Shown: piece by piece, positions 24,256 through 33,341 of the stretch
Position numbering within the stretch: position 1 is the stretch's first letter
Layout: every line of letters starts with the position of its first letter
Source of the DNA: Halomonas halophila
GTDB taxonomy: Bacteria; Pseudomonadota; Gammaproteobacteria; Pseudomonadales; Halomonadaceae
Reading direction: 5' to 3'
Length of the DNA: 64,000 bases
Assembly: GCF_030406665.1 (NCBI RefSeq)
Contig: NZ_CP129121.1
Span: 1,178,001-1,242,000, forward strand
Program-made: the position numbers and the translations under genes
Notes under the pieces: generated by a model
The model's input: only the letters and a program-made list of their open reading frames with translations
The model's database searches: none
What the model was told of the DNA's origin: nothing

Positions 24256-26280
24256 ATGTTCGGAAAACTCAGCCTAGAGGCGATCCCGACGCACGATCCC
24301 ATCATCATGACGACCATTACCGGTATCGTCCTGGGTGGGCTCGCGCTGGTGGCCGCCATCACCTACTTCAAGAAGTGGGGCTATCTGTGGAACGAGTGGG
24401 TCACCTCCGTCGACCACAAGAAGCTCGGCATCATGTACTTCATCGTGGCGCTGGTGATGCTGCTGCGCGGCTTCGCCGATGCGATCATGATGCGCTCCCA
24501 GCTGGCGATGGCGTCGGCCGGGGCCGAGGGCTTCCTGCCGCCCTCGCACTATGACCAGATCTTCACTGCCCACGGCGTGATCATGATCTTCTTCGTCGCC
24601 ATGCCCATGGTCATCGGCCTGATGAACCTGGTGGTGCCGTTGCAGATCGGCGCGCGCGACGTGGCCTTCCCGTTCCTGAACAACCTGAGCTTCTGGCTGT
24701 TCGCGGCGGGCGTGATCCTGGTCAACGTGTCGCTGTTCGCCGGTGAGTTCGCCAAGACCGGCTGGCTGGCGTATGCGCCACTATCGGGGCTCGACTACAG
24801 TCCTGGCGTCGGCGTGGATTACTGGATCTGGGCGTTGCAGATATCCGGTATCGGCACGACCCTGACCGGCATCAACTTCTTCGTCACCATCCTGAAGATG
24901 CGCACCAAGGGCATGACCCTGTTCCGCATGCCCATCTTCACCTGGACCTCGCTGTGCGCGAACGTCCTGATCATCGCCTCGTTCCCGATCCTGACCGCCA
25001 CCATCGCGCTGCTGACGCTGGATCGCTACCTGGGGATGAACTTCTTCACCACCGATCTCGGTGGCAACATGATGATGTACGTCAACCTCATCTGGGCCTG
25101 GGGCCATCCTGAGGTGTACATCCTGATCCTGCCGGCCTTCGGCGTGTTCTCCGAGGTCATCGCGACCTTCGCACGCAAGCGTCTGTTCGGCTACGGCACC
25201 ATGGTGTGGGCGACCGTCGCCATCACCGTGCTGTCGTTCATCGTCTGGCTGCACCACTTCTTCACCATGGGCGCGGGCGCCAACGTCAATGCCTTCTTCG
25301 GCATCATGACGATGATCATCGCCATCCCCACCGGCGTGAAGATCTTCAACTGGCTGTTCACCATGTACCGCGGCCGGATCGAGTTCACCTCGCCGGTGCT
25401 GTGGACCCTGGGCTTCATCATCACCTTCTCCCTGGGTGGCATGACCGGTGTGATGCTGTCCATTCCGGCGGCCAACTTCGTGCTGCACAACAGCCTGTTC
25501 GTCATCGCCCACTTCCACAACGTCATCATCGGCGGCGTGGTGTTCGGCATGCTGGCGGGCCTGACCTACTGGTTCCCGAAGGCCTTCGGCTTCACCCTCA
25601 ACGAGAAGTGGGGCAAGCGTTCCTTCTGGTGCTGGCTGGTCGGCTTCTACATGGCCTTCGTGCCGCTTTACGTGCTGAGCTTCTTCGGTGCCGTGCGCCG
25701 CATGCAGTCCTACGAGAACGGTGACTGGCAGCCGCTGATGATCGTGGCCTGGGTCGGTGCGTTGATCATCGCCGCCGGTATCGCCTGCACCCTGATCCAG
25801 TTCTACGTCAGCATCCGCGATCGCAAGCAGAACCAGGACGTCACCGGCGATCCCTGGGATGCGCGCACCCTCGAATGGGCGACCTCCTCGCCGGCGCCGT
25901 TCTACAACTTCGCGCACCTGCCGGAGATCGAGGGCGTCGACGACTACTGGACGAAGAAAGAGCGCAACGGTGGCAAGCAGCCGCTGTCCGAGGCGCCGTA
26001 CCAGGACATTCACATGCCCAAGAACACCTGGGAAGGTCCGGTACTGGGTCTGCTGTCGACCGCCTTCGGTTTCGCCCTGGTCTGGCACATCTGGTGGCTG
26101 GCCATCGCCAGCGGCATCGGCATGTTCGTGGTCTTCCTGGCGCGGGTCTTCCGCGAGGACGTGGACTACTACGTGCCCGCTGCGGAAGTCGAGCGCATCG
26201 AGCGCGAGCATCGTCAGCGCGTCGAGCGTGACGTTCGGCAGTCTTCATCCTATGCATCCCAGGTAGGGGGGCAGGCCTAA
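24256..26280 (+). CDS. cyoB: Cytochrome bo3 quinol oxidase subunit I
   Basis: 674 residues, the catalytic heme-copper subunit that reduces O2 to water and pumps protons. Ligand motifs are present: FTAHGVIMIFFVAMPMVIGL (low-spin heme His), WGHPEVYILILPAFG (His-Tyr cross-link pair), WLHHFFTMGAG (CuB His pair) and VIAHFHNVIIGG (heme His ligands). The length matches E. coli CyoB. It is followed directly by cyoC with no gap. Confidence 0.96.
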   Translation: MFGKLSLEAIPTHDPIIMTTITGIVLGGLALVAAITYFKKWGYLWNEWVTSVDHKKLGIMYFIVALVMLLRGFADAIMMRSQLAMASAGAEGFLPPSHYDQIFTAHGVIMIFFVAMPMVIGLMNLVVPLQIGARDVAFPFLNNLSFWLFAAGVILVNVSLFAGEFAKTGWLAYAPLSGLDYSPGVGVDYWIWALQISGIGTTLTGINFFVTILKMRTKGMTLFRMPIFTWTSLCANVLIIASFPILTATIALLTLDRYLGMNFFTTDLGGNMMMYVNLIWAWGHPEVYILILPAFGVFSEVIATFARKRLFGYGTMVWATVAITVLSFIVWLHHFFTMGAGANVNAFFGIMTMIIAIPTGVKIFNWLFTMYRGRIEFTSPVLWTLGFIITFSLGGMTGVMLSIPAANFVLHNSLFVIAHFHNVIIGGVVFGMLAGLTYWFPKAFGFTLNEKWGKRSFWCWLVGFYMAFVPLYVLSFFGAVRRMQSYENGDWQPLMIVAWVGALIIAAGIACTLIQFYVSIRDRKQNQDVTGDPWDARTLEWATSSPAPFYNFAHLPEIEGVDDYWTKKERNGGKQPLSEAPYQDIHMPKNTWEGPVLGLLSTAFGFALVWHIWWLAIASGIGMFVVFLARVFREDVDYYVPAAEVERIEREHRQRVERDVRQSSSYASQVGGQA

Positions 26281-26895
26281 ATGTCTACTGATACCCTGAG
26301 CAACCACGGCGATCATGCTCACGAGCATGATCACCACGACGCCGCAGGCACCAAGGTCTTCGGTTTCTGGGTCTACCTGATGAGCGACCTGATCATCTTC
26401 GGGTCGTTGTTCGCCACCTACGCCGTGCTCCTCCGGGGCACGGCCGGTGGGCCGACCCCCGCAGAGATCGTCGACCTGCCGCTGATCCTGATCAGCACCT
26501 TCCTGCTGCTGGTGAGTAGTTTCACCTATGGCATGGCGGTGCTGGCGATGAACGCCGATCAGGTGAACAAGGTGAAGGCATGGCTCGCCGTGACCTTCCT
26601 GCTGGGCGCGGGCTTCATCGGCCTGGAGATCTATGAGTTCCAGCACCTGATCCACCTCGGCTACGGCCCGGATCGCAGCGGCTTCCTGTCGGCCTTCTTC
26701 ACCCTGGTCGGCACCCACGGCCTGCACGTGACCTTCGGCCTGATCTGGATCCTGGTGATGCTGGTCCAGCTGCAGCAGAAGGGGCTGACCGAGATGACGC
26801 GTCCGCGGATCATGTGCCTGAGCCTGTTCTGGCACTTCCTGGACATCGTCTGGATTTGCGTCTTCTCCTTCGTCTACCTGATGGGAGTCCTGTGA
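26281..26895 (+). CDS. cyoC: Cytochrome bo3 quinol oxidase subunit III
   Basis: 204 residues with five hydrophobic helices. KVFGFWVYLMSDLIIFGSLF and GTHGLHVTFGLIWILVMLVQ are typical subunit III segments. The N-terminus is His-rich (HGDHAHEHDHHDAAG). The ribosome site GGTAGGGGGGCAGG is within the end of cyoB. Stop and cyoD start are 1 bp apart. Confidence 0.94.
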   Translation: MSTDTLSNHGDHAHEHDHHDAAGTKVFGFWVYLMSDLIIFGSLFATYAVLLRGTAGGPTPAEIVDLPLILISTFLLLVSSFTYGMAVLAMNADQVNKVKAWLAVTFLLGAGFIGLEIYEFQHLIHLGYGPDRSGFLSAFFTLVGTHGLHVTFGLIWILVMLVQLQQKGLTEMTRPRIMCLSLFWHFLDIVWICVFSFVYLMGVL

Positions 26896-26896
26896 T

Positions 26897-27226
26897 ATGA
26901 GCGGTCAAGCTTCCCATGCCGAGCATAGCCACGGCAGCGTCAAGTCCTATGTGATCGGGCTGATCCTGTCCATCGTGCTGACCATCATCCCGTTCGGGGT
27001 GGTGATGACCGGCTCGCTCTCGACCTCGGCTACACTGCTGATCATCGTGGCCACCGCCGTGGCCCAGGTGCTCGTGCAGCTGATCCTGTTCATGCACATG
27101 AGCACGAAGACCGATGAGGGGTGGAACTTCACCTCCTTCGTCTTCACCGTGGCGATCCTGGTCCTGGTCATTGGAGGTTCCTTATGGATCATGTACAACC
27201 TTCACCTGAACATGATGATCGGGTAA
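26897..27226 (+). CDS. cyoD: Cytochrome bo3 quinol oxidase subunit IV
   Basis: 109 residues, three transmembrane helices (SYVIGLILSIVLTIIPFGVV, then AQVLVQLILFMHMS). It assists assembly of the CuB site in the bo3 family. The stop overlaps the cyoE start (TAATG). The N-terminus again is His-rich (SHAEHSHG). Confidence 0.93.
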   Translation: MSGQASHAEHSHGSVKSYVIGLILSIVLTIIPFGVVMTGSLSTSATLLIIVATAVAQVLVQLILFMHMSTKTDEGWNFTSFVFTVAILVLVIGGSLWIMYNLHLNMMIG

Positions 27227-28128
27227 TGGCGACCTCCTCGCGGCGTCGGGACTATCTGGCGCTGACCAAGCCAGGGATCATCGGCGGTAACGCCATCTCG
27301 GTACTGGGCGGCTTCTTCCTGGCCGCCCAGGGCCAGATCGATCCCTGGCTGCTGCTGGCCACGCTGGCAGGGTTGTCCCTGGTGATCGCATCCGGGTGCG
27401 CCTACAACAACGTCATCGATCGTGATATCGATGCGGTGATGGAGCGCACCCGCAGCCGGCCCCTGGTACAGGGGCGGCTGTCGGTCGCCGAAACGCTGCG
27501 CTTCGCGACCCTGCTCGGGGTCGCGGGCTTCGGTCTGCTGGCGGCGTTCACCAATGCCGTGACCGTGGGTCTGGCGGCCTTCGGCTTCGCCATCTACGTC
27601 GGTGCCTACAGCCTGTGGCTGAAGCGCCGCTCCGAATACGGCACCCTGGTGGGCAGCTTCTCCGGCGCCATGCCGCCGGTGGTGGGCTACTGTGCGGTGT
27701 CAGGCGAGTTCGACGCCGGCGCGCTGACGCTGCTGGTGATCTTCTGCATCTGGCAGATGCCGCACTCCTACGCCATCGCCATCTTCCGCTTCAAGGACTA
27801 CGAGGCGGCGAAGATTCCCGTGCTGCCCGTGGTGCGTGGCATCAGCACCGCCAAGCACTACATCCTCGGCTACATCGTGGCCTTCCTCTTCGCCTCCCTG
27901 GCGTTGAGCGTGGCGGGCTATGCCGGGCCCGGCTATTTCGCCGTGGCACTGGTGATGGGCGCCTACTGGCTGTACCTGGCCATGCAGGGCTACTGGACCA
28001 CCAACGCCGAGCGGTGGGCGAAGCGCGTGTTCGGCTTCTCCATCCTCACCATCACCGCGCTGAGCGTGATGATGTCGGTGGAATCCAGCCTGCTGCCGGC
28101 CACACCGTTGATGGCGGCCCTGGGCTGA
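27226..28128 (+). CDS. cyoE: Protoheme IX farnesyltransferase (heme O synthase)
   Basis: 300 residues, UbiA-superfamily integral membrane prenyltransferase that attaches a farnesyl group to heme b to make heme o for CyoB. The signature NNVIDRDIDAVMERTRSRPL supplies the Asp-rich diphosphate site. LTKPGIIGGNAISVLGGFFL is the conserved first helix. The ATG at 27226 overlapping the cyoD stop is preferred over earlier in-frame ATGs inside cyoD. Confidence 0.94.
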   Translation: MATSSRRRDYLALTKPGIIGGNAISVLGGFFLAAQGQIDPWLLLATLAGLSLVIASGCAYNNVIDRDIDAVMERTRSRPLVQGRLSVAETLRFATLLGVAGFGLLAAFTNAVTVGLAAFGFAIYVGAYSLWLKRRSEYGTLVGSFSGAMPPVVGYCAVSGEFDAGALTLLVIFCIWQMPHSYAIAIFRFKDYEAAKIPVLPVVRGISTAKHYILGYIVAFLFASLALSVAGYAGPGYFAVALVMGAYWLYLAMQGYWTTNAERWAKRVFGFSILTITALSVMMSVESSLLPATPLMAALG

Positions 28129-28232
28129 TACGCTTCCGTTGGCGAGCCCCCCCGGGTCTCTGCCTATACTTGCCGGTGAAGACACATCGTGTGGCGGGCC
28201 ACCCCGGCCCGTCCCCGGCAGGAGGGAGTGCC

Positions 28233-28841
28233 ATGTTGACACATGCCTGGGGCATCCTCGCCCACCCGAAGCGCGAGTGGCAGCAGATCAAGGAAGAGCG
28301 CGAGACGCTCACCCACCTCTACGAGCACCACGTGCTGCTGCTGGCAGCCATCCCCGTTGTCTGTTCCTACATCGGCACCACCCAGGTCGGGTGGAGTCTC
28401 GGTGGGGGCACGACCATCCAACTTGGCTATCTGGACGCGCTGGGCGCCGGGATCGTTTTCTACCTGGTGATCCTGGCGGCGGTCTATGCGGTCGGCAAGG
28501 TGATCCGCTACATGGCCAAGCGCTTCACTCGGCCGCCGAGCCAGAGCCAGTGCATCGTGTTCGCCGGCTACGTGGCGACGCCGATGTTCGTCAGCGGCAT
28601 CGTGGCGGTCTATCCGTTGATCTGGCTGTGCATGCTCGCCGGCGTCATCGGGCTCTGCTATACCGCCTATCTGCTCTATATCGGCATCCCGTCCTTCCTC
28701 GGCATCGACAGCGAGGAAGGCTTCATCGTCTCCAGCGTGACCCTCGCCATCGGGGTGCTGGTGCTGGAGGCGCTGCTCGGCATCACCGTGCTGCTGTGGG
28801 GCTATGGCGAGCGCATCATCCTGTCGCTGATCGGTGGCTGA
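28233..28841 (+). CDS. Yip1-family integral membrane protein
   Basis: 202 residues with about five hydrophobic helices. AWGILAHPKREWQQIKEERE at the start is the usual opening of bacterial Yip1-domain (YIP1/YohC-like) proteins. The rest follows their helix pattern. CAGGAGGGAGTGCC precedes the ATG. It lies 104 bp after cyoE, perhaps in the same transcript, and is closed by a strong terminator. The function is unknown. Confidence 0.82.
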   Translation: MLTHAWGILAHPKREWQQIKEERETLTHLYEHHVLLLAAIPVVCSYIGTTQVGWSLGGGTTIQLGYLDALGAGIVFYLVILAAVYAVGKVIRYMAKRFTRPPSQSQCIVFAGYVATPMFVSGIVAVYPLIWLCMLAGVIGLCYTAYLLYIGIPSFLGIDSEEGFIVSSVTLAIGVLVLEALLGITVLLWGYGERIILSLIGG

Positions 28842-28884
28842 TCCTGCCAGCCTCGGACATGTCGTGACTCCAGCCAGAAGAAGG

Positions 28885-28920
28885 AACGAACAGGGCGGCC
28901 CGTGGGCCGCCCTGTTCGTT
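28885..28920. terminator. Strong bidirectional terminator
   Basis: Perfect 16-bp stem AACGAACAGGGCGGCC / GGCCGCCCTGTTCGTT with a CGTG loop, between the convergent ends of the Yip1 gene and the class V aminotransferase. Confidence 0.88.
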
Positions 28921-28970
28921 GCCGGTTCCGGCGTTGTCGCCTCGATACCGGGGGACAGGCCCCGGACGGA

Positions 28971-30119
28971 CTACTCGTCGGTGGCCTCGATGCGAGTCAT
29001 GGCCTGGTCGAGGGTTGCCAGGGTGCGGTCGAGGGCGTGCAGCTTGTCGAAGCCGAACAGGCCGATGCGGAAGGTGCGGAAGTCGTCGCCCTCATTGCAC
29101 ATCAGCGGCACGCCGGTGGCCACCTGCAGGCCGCCGGCGGCGAACTTGACGGCCAGGTCCGGGTCGCTGGTGTAGCTCACGATCACGCCGGGGGCCTCGA
29201 AACCGGGCGCGGCGACGCTCTGGAAACCATGCTGGGCGAGCAATTCCCGGGCCCGTCGACCGAGTTCGAGCTGCTCGTCCTGGAGTTTCTCCAGGCCATA
29301 GTCCTCCGCCTCGGCCACGGCGTCGCGCAGGGTGCGCAGGGCGTCGGTGGGCAGGGTGGCATGATAGGCGTGGCCGCCGTTCTCGTAGGTCTCCATGATC
29401 GACAGCCACTTCTTGAGATCGCAGGCGAAGCTCGAGCTCTCGGTCTCCTCGATGATGTCCCGGGCCAGGCGCGACATCATCACCATGGCGCAGCAGGGCG
29501 AGCCGCTCCAGCCCTTCTGGGGCGCGCTGATCAGGATGTCGACGCCGGTGTCCTGCATGTCGATCCAGTCGGTGCCGGAGGCGATGCAGTCGAGCACCAG
29601 CAGGCCGTTCTGGTCGTGGATGGCCTCGGAGAGCCGACGGATGTACTCGTCGGGCAGCTTGATGCCGGACGAGGTCTCCACGTGGGGCGCGAACACCAGG
29701 TCGGGCTGCTGGTCCTGGATCGCCTCGAGCACCTCCTCGATGGGCGGCGGGGTGAACGGCGACGTCGGGTCGTCGTCATCGAGGCGGCGGGCCTTGCGGA
29801 CATAGAGGTCCGAGGGAATGTTGCCGCGCTCCAGGATCTGGTGCCAGCGATAGCTGAACCAGCCGTTGCGGATGACCAGGCAGCGTCGATCGGTCGCGAA
29901 CTGGCGGGCGACCGCTTCCATGCCGTAGGTGCCGCTGCCGGGGACGATGACCGTCGAATGCGCACGATAGACCCGCTTCAGTGACGTGGAGATATCGCGC
30001 ATCACCTGCTGGAAGCACTGCGACATGTGGTTGAGGGAACGATCCGTGTAGACCACCGAGTACTCGAGCAGTCCATCGGGGTCGACATCGGGCAGTAAAC
30101 CGGCCATTGCTGTCTCCAT
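28971..30119 (-). CDS. Class V aminotransferase (alanine-glyoxylate type)
   Basis: 382 residues, PLP enzyme of the serine-pyruvate/alanine-glyoxylate aminotransferase group. PGSGTYGMEAVARQFA binds the cofactor phosphate, VLDCIASGTDWIDMQ carries the pyridine-binding Asp, and SAPQKGWSG holds the Schiff-base Lys. The substrate is not determined by the sequence. Two starts are possible: the ATG at 30119, or an ATG four codons later with GGAG six bases before it. Monocistronic between terminators. Confidence 0.87.
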   Translation of the reverse strand: METAMAGLLPDVDPDGLLEYSVVYTDRSLNHMSQCFQQVMRDISTSLKRVYRAHSTVIVPGSGTYGMEAVARQFATDRRCLVIRNGWFSYRWHQILERGNIPSDLYVRKARRLDDDDPTSPFTPPPIEEVLEAIQDQQPDLVFAPHVETSSGIKLPDEYIRRLSEAIHDQNGLLVLDCIASGTDWIDMQDTGVDILISAPQKGWSGSPCCAMVMMSRLARDIIEETESSSFACDLKKWLSIMETYENGGHAYHATLPTDALRTLRDAVAEAEDYGLEKLQDEQLELGRRARELLAQHGFQSVAAPGFEAPGVIVSYTSDPDLAVKFAAGGLQVATGVPLMCNEGDDFRTFRIGLFGFDKLHALDRTLATLDQAMTRIEATDE

Positions 30120-30315
30120 GTTATGGCACGCTACCTCCAGGCAGGGAGGGCGTCTTGCACGTTAAGAGGATATTCCCTATCCCGGCTTCAGGCCAGGGGA
30201 GGGGCGCCGGGCACGATTTCGGCGTCGCTCGCCGCAGGTGATGGCATCGCGGAGCGCTTTGTACCAGAATGGTCGCTGCGCAGGGAAACAATGTTTCCTA
30301 ACTGGAGAAAGCCTC

Positions 30316-30819
30316 ATGAAGACCTTGCTGATGCCCGTCGCCGCGGCCTGCCTCGTGGCCGCCGCCAACGCTCAGGCCCAGAGCCCGATGACCTATCAGC
30401 CGAGCCCCTACGTGGGCGGTGATGCCCTGTTCTGGGAACTCGACCCTGACGGCCCTGCCGGCGATCGCGACAGCACCGGCCTGCGCCTGCGCGCCGGTGT
30501 CGCCTTCAACGACTACTTCGCCCTGGAAGGGCATCTGGGGACCGGCGGCTCGGACGGTGGCCTGGAGCTGGATTACCTCGCGGGTGGCTATGCCAAGGGC
30601 ATGCTGCCGATCACCTCACGCTTCAAGCTCTACGGCCTGCTGGGCGCCACCGAGGTGGAGTTCGACGGCGCGGAGTCCGAGAGCGGCGTGTCCTACGGCG
30701 GCGGCGCCAGCTATGCGCTGATGCCGAACCTCTCGCTGGGTGCCGACTACATGCGCTATCTGGACGAATCGCACTACGACTTCGATGCCGTGAGCCTGGG
30801 CGCCACCTACCACTTCTGA
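30316..30819 (+). CDS. Small outer-membrane beta-barrel protein
   Basis: 167 residues. Signal peptide (MPVAAACLVAAANAQAQ, cleaved after AQA) and an eight-strand OmpA/OmpX-like barrel: alternating strands such as TGLRLRAGVAFNDYFALEG, and a C-terminal strand VSLGATYHF ending in Phe, the outer-membrane assembly signal. GGAGAAAGCCTC precedes the ATG. The role is unknown. Confidence 0.82.
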   Translation: MKTLLMPVAAACLVAAANAQAQSPMTYQPSPYVGGDALFWELDPDGPAGDRDSTGLRLRAGVAFNDYFALEGHLGTGGSDGGLELDYLAGGYAKGMLPITSRFKLYGLLGATEVEFDGAESESGVSYGGGASYALMPNLSLGADYMRYLDESHYDFDAVSLGATYHF

Positions 30820-31103
30820 CGACCTGGAGCGGTGCTCCCTGTCCCGACGCTTCCCGCGCACGCCCTCGCCCATGGCGGGGGCGTGATGCGTCATGGTCTG
30901 TGTTTCCGAGGCCACACACGGCACGATGACACCTGATGGCGCGAGCCACTGCCCTATCCTGAGGCGGCCGCCATCTCGTGGTGCAAGCCCGTCGTTCGCT
31001 CCGGGCGTCGCGCCACGGGCCGGCCCCGCCACCGCGCTGCCCGCAGCCAGTCTGGCACGTTACCTGCAAGGCCTTGGCGAACGAGGTCACCAAAGGTGCT
31101 GCC

Positions 31104-32018
31104 ATGACCGCTTCTTCCTCCCGCCACGGGCTCCTCGGGGCGCGGCTGCTCTTCACCGATCTGGACGGCTCGCTGCTCGATCACGAGACCTATGACTGGT
31201 CGCCGGCCGCCGGGTGGCTGGACCGGCTGCGCGAGGACGGCGTGGCGGTGATCCCGGTAACCAGCAAGACTCGTAGCGAGCTGCTGACCCTGCGTCAGAC
31301 CCTGATCCTCACGAACACGCCCTTCGTGGCCGAGAACGGCGCGGTGGTGGGGCTGCCTGCCGCCTGGTGCCATGCCCGCCTGGAGCGATCGCCGGGCCCC
31401 GACGGGCTGGTGATCAGGACGCTGGGCGTCGATATCGGCTTCATTCGCCAGCGTCTCGCCGTGTGGCGGGAGCGCCTGGACGTTCGCTTCACGCCGATGA
31501 GCGAGATCCCGCTGGACGATCTGGTCGCCTTCACCGGCCTCGATGAGGCGCAGGCGCGCCTGGCACGGATGCGCGAGGGCAGCGAGCCGCTGATCTGGCA
31601 CGACGACGGTGATCGCCTCGAGGCCTTCCGCGCAGGACTCGCCGGCGACGGCCTGCGCCTGGTTCGGGGTGGGCGCTTCTGGCACGCCACGGGGGAATCG
31701 GACAAGGGGCAGGCGGTGAACTGGCTCGCCGAGCGCTACGAGGCTCTGCGCGGCGTGCGCCCCTTGACCCTGGCGCTGGGCGACGGGCCCAACGACATCG
31801 CCATGCTCGAGGCGGTGGACCAGGCGGTGGTGATCCGCGGCCGCCACGGGTTGCAGGTATCGCCGCATCAGCCCGCGCTCTACCGCAGCCGGGAAAGCGG
31901 CCCGAGCGGCTGGGTCGAGGGGGTGGAGCACTGGTGGGGGCGAGGGGGGCGCCGGCCCGGGCCGGAAATGAGCCAGTCCAGCACCGATAACGATGACACG
32001 GGGAGCGTCAGCCCATGA
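31104..32018 (+). CDS. Glucosyl/mannosyl-3-phosphoglycerate phosphatase (HAD IIB)
   Basis: 304 residues of the MPGP/YedP family. HAD motifs are LLFTDLDGSLLDHE (nucleophile Asp and acid Asp), PVTSKTRSE, and GDGPNDIAMLEAVD for metal binding. Next to a GpgS-type synthase its natural substrate should be glucosyl-3-phosphoglycerate, giving glucosylglycerate, a compatible solute and nitrogen-starvation metabolite. That choice of sugar is inferred from context. The start at 31104 is preceded by AAAGGTGCTGCC. Its stop overlaps the synthase start (ATGA). The C-terminal tail is low-complexity. Confidence 0.85.
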   Translation: MTASSSRHGLLGARLLFTDLDGSLLDHETYDWSPAAGWLDRLREDGVAVIPVTSKTRSELLTLRQTLILTNTPFVAENGAVVGLPAAWCHARLERSPGPDGLVIRTLGVDIGFIRQRLAVWRERLDVRFTPMSEIPLDDLVAFTGLDEAQARLARMREGSEPLIWHDDGDRLEAFRAGLAGDGLRLVRGGRFWHATGESDKGQAVNWLAERYEALRGVRPLTLALGDGPNDIAMLEAVDQAVVIRGRHGLQVSPHQPALYRSRESGPSGWVEGVEHWWGRGGRRPGPEMSQSSTDNDDTGSVSP

Positions 32019-33232
32019 GCGATTTCCACCAGAACGGCATCATCACCGATTTTCACAATCTGACCCGTCGGCCGGTCGAGGCCCTCGAGGACGATCTGGT
32101 GCGCTTCGCGGCACAGCGGCCGATGAGCCTGATCCTGCCCTCGCTGTACTCCGAGCTGGAGGGGCCGGCGCTGGCGAATATCGTCGACGAGCTGGCCAGG
32201 GTGCCCTATCTGGCCGAGATCGTGATCGGCCTCGACCGGGCCGATCGCGACCAGTTCGACCGGGCCCGCGCGTTCTTCTCGCGGCTGCCCCAGCGCCATC
32301 GCATCCTGTGGAACGACGGCCCGGGGCTGCGCGCCCTGGACGCCGAGCTGGAAGCACAGGGCCTCGCGCCCCAGCAGCCGGGCAAGGGGCGCAACGTCTG
32401 GTACTGCGCCGGCTACGTGCAGGCTTCCGGGCGCAGCGAGGCGGTGGCGCTGCACGACTGCGACATCCTCACCTACGACCGCGGCATGCTGGCGCGGCTG
32501 TTCTATCCGGTCGCGCATCCCTACTTCAACTACGAGTTCTGCAAGGGCTACTACCCCCGCATCGCCGACGGGCGGCTCAACGGTCGGGTCTCGCGGCTGA
32601 TGGTCACGCCGCTGCTGCGCGCGCTCAAGCAGATGTTCGGGCCGCTGCCGTACCTCGAGTACCTGGACTGTTTCCGCTATCCGCTGTCCGGCGAGTTCGC
32701 CATGCGCACCGAGGTGCTCGATGGCATCCGCATTCCCGCCGACTGGGGCCTGGAGATCGGCGTGCTTTCCGAGGTCCATCGCCACTACACCACCCGGCGG
32801 CTGTGTCAGGTGGATCTCGCCGACAGCTACGATCACAAGCATCAGCCGGTCTCGGAGGAGGACGCCTCCGGCGGGCTCAATCGCATGAGCCTGGATATCG
32901 CCAAGGCGCTCTACCGCAAGCTGGCGACCCAGGGGGTGACCTTCAGCGCCGAGGGCTTCCGCACCTTGAAGGCCACCTACTATCGCATGGCGCTGGACCT
33001 GATCGAGGCCTACGACCACGACGCGCGGATGAACGGCCTGAGCCTGGACCGCCACAGCGAGGAGCGGGCGGTGGAGCTGTTCGCCACCAACCTGCTCGAG
33101 GCCGGCGGCGTCTTCCTCGACAATCCCGGCGAGCGTCCCTTCATTCCCAGCTGGAACCGGGTGCGGGCGGCCATCCCCGACCTGTTGCCGCGCATGGCCG
33201 AGGTGGTGGAAGCCGATAACGCCCCGGACTGA
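32015..33232 (+). CDS. gpgS: Glucosyl-3-phosphoglycerate synthase (GT81-type)
   Basis: 405 residues. It transfers glucose from an NDP-glucose to 3-phosphoglycerate. SLILPSLYSELEGPALANIV begins the nucleotide-sugar-binding fold, AVALHDCDILTYDRGMLARL supplies the DxD metal motif, and IPADWGLEIGVLSEV and DSYDHKHQPVS match the GpgS family. It is coupled to the phosphatase gene by a 4-bp overlap and convergent with a GH13 phosphorylase that may recycle the product. Confidence 0.88.
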   Translation: MSDFHQNGIITDFHNLTRRPVEALEDDLVRFAAQRPMSLILPSLYSELEGPALANIVDELARVPYLAEIVIGLDRADRDQFDRARAFFSRLPQRHRILWNDGPGLRALDAELEAQGLAPQQPGKGRNVWYCAGYVQASGRSEAVALHDCDILTYDRGMLARLFYPVAHPYFNYEFCKGYYPRIADGRLNGRVSRLMVTPLLRALKQMFGPLPYLEYLDCFRYPLSGEFAMRTEVLDGIRIPADWGLEIGVLSEVHRHYTTRRLCQVDLADSYDHKHQPVSEEDASGGLNRMSLDIAKALYRKLATQGVTFSAEGFRTLKATYYRMALDLIEAYDHDARMNGLSLDRHSEERAVELFATNLLEAGGVFLDNPGERPFIPSWNRVRAAIPDLLPRMAEVVEADNAPD

Positions 33233-33240
33233 GGTCGGTA

Positions 33241-33290
33241 GCCGGAAGCTTGAAGAGCGGCGCTTCGCGCCTGGAAGCTGGAAGAAGAAC
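33241..33290. repeat. GC-rich degenerate repeat and hairpin region
   Basis: GGAAGCTTGAAGAGCGGCGC then GCCTGGAAGCTGGAAGAAG: repeated GGAAGCT/GAAG words around a GCGGCGCTTCGCGC turn, of the kind scattered between genes in pseudomonads and halomonads. Only one copy is seen in this window. Confidence 0.4.
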
Positions 33291-33292
33291 CA

Positions 33293-33315
33293 CCCCCATT
33301 GGCTTGCCATGGGGG
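33293..33315. terminator. Bidirectional hairpin between gpgS and the GH13 gene
   Basis: CCCCCAT and ATGGGGG pair around TGGCTTGCC, extended by AGAAC and GTTCT outside, with TTT following on the plus side. It separates two convergent genes. Confidence 0.65.
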
Positions 33316-33341
33316 CGGTGTTCTTTGCGCTGTCTGCCAGC

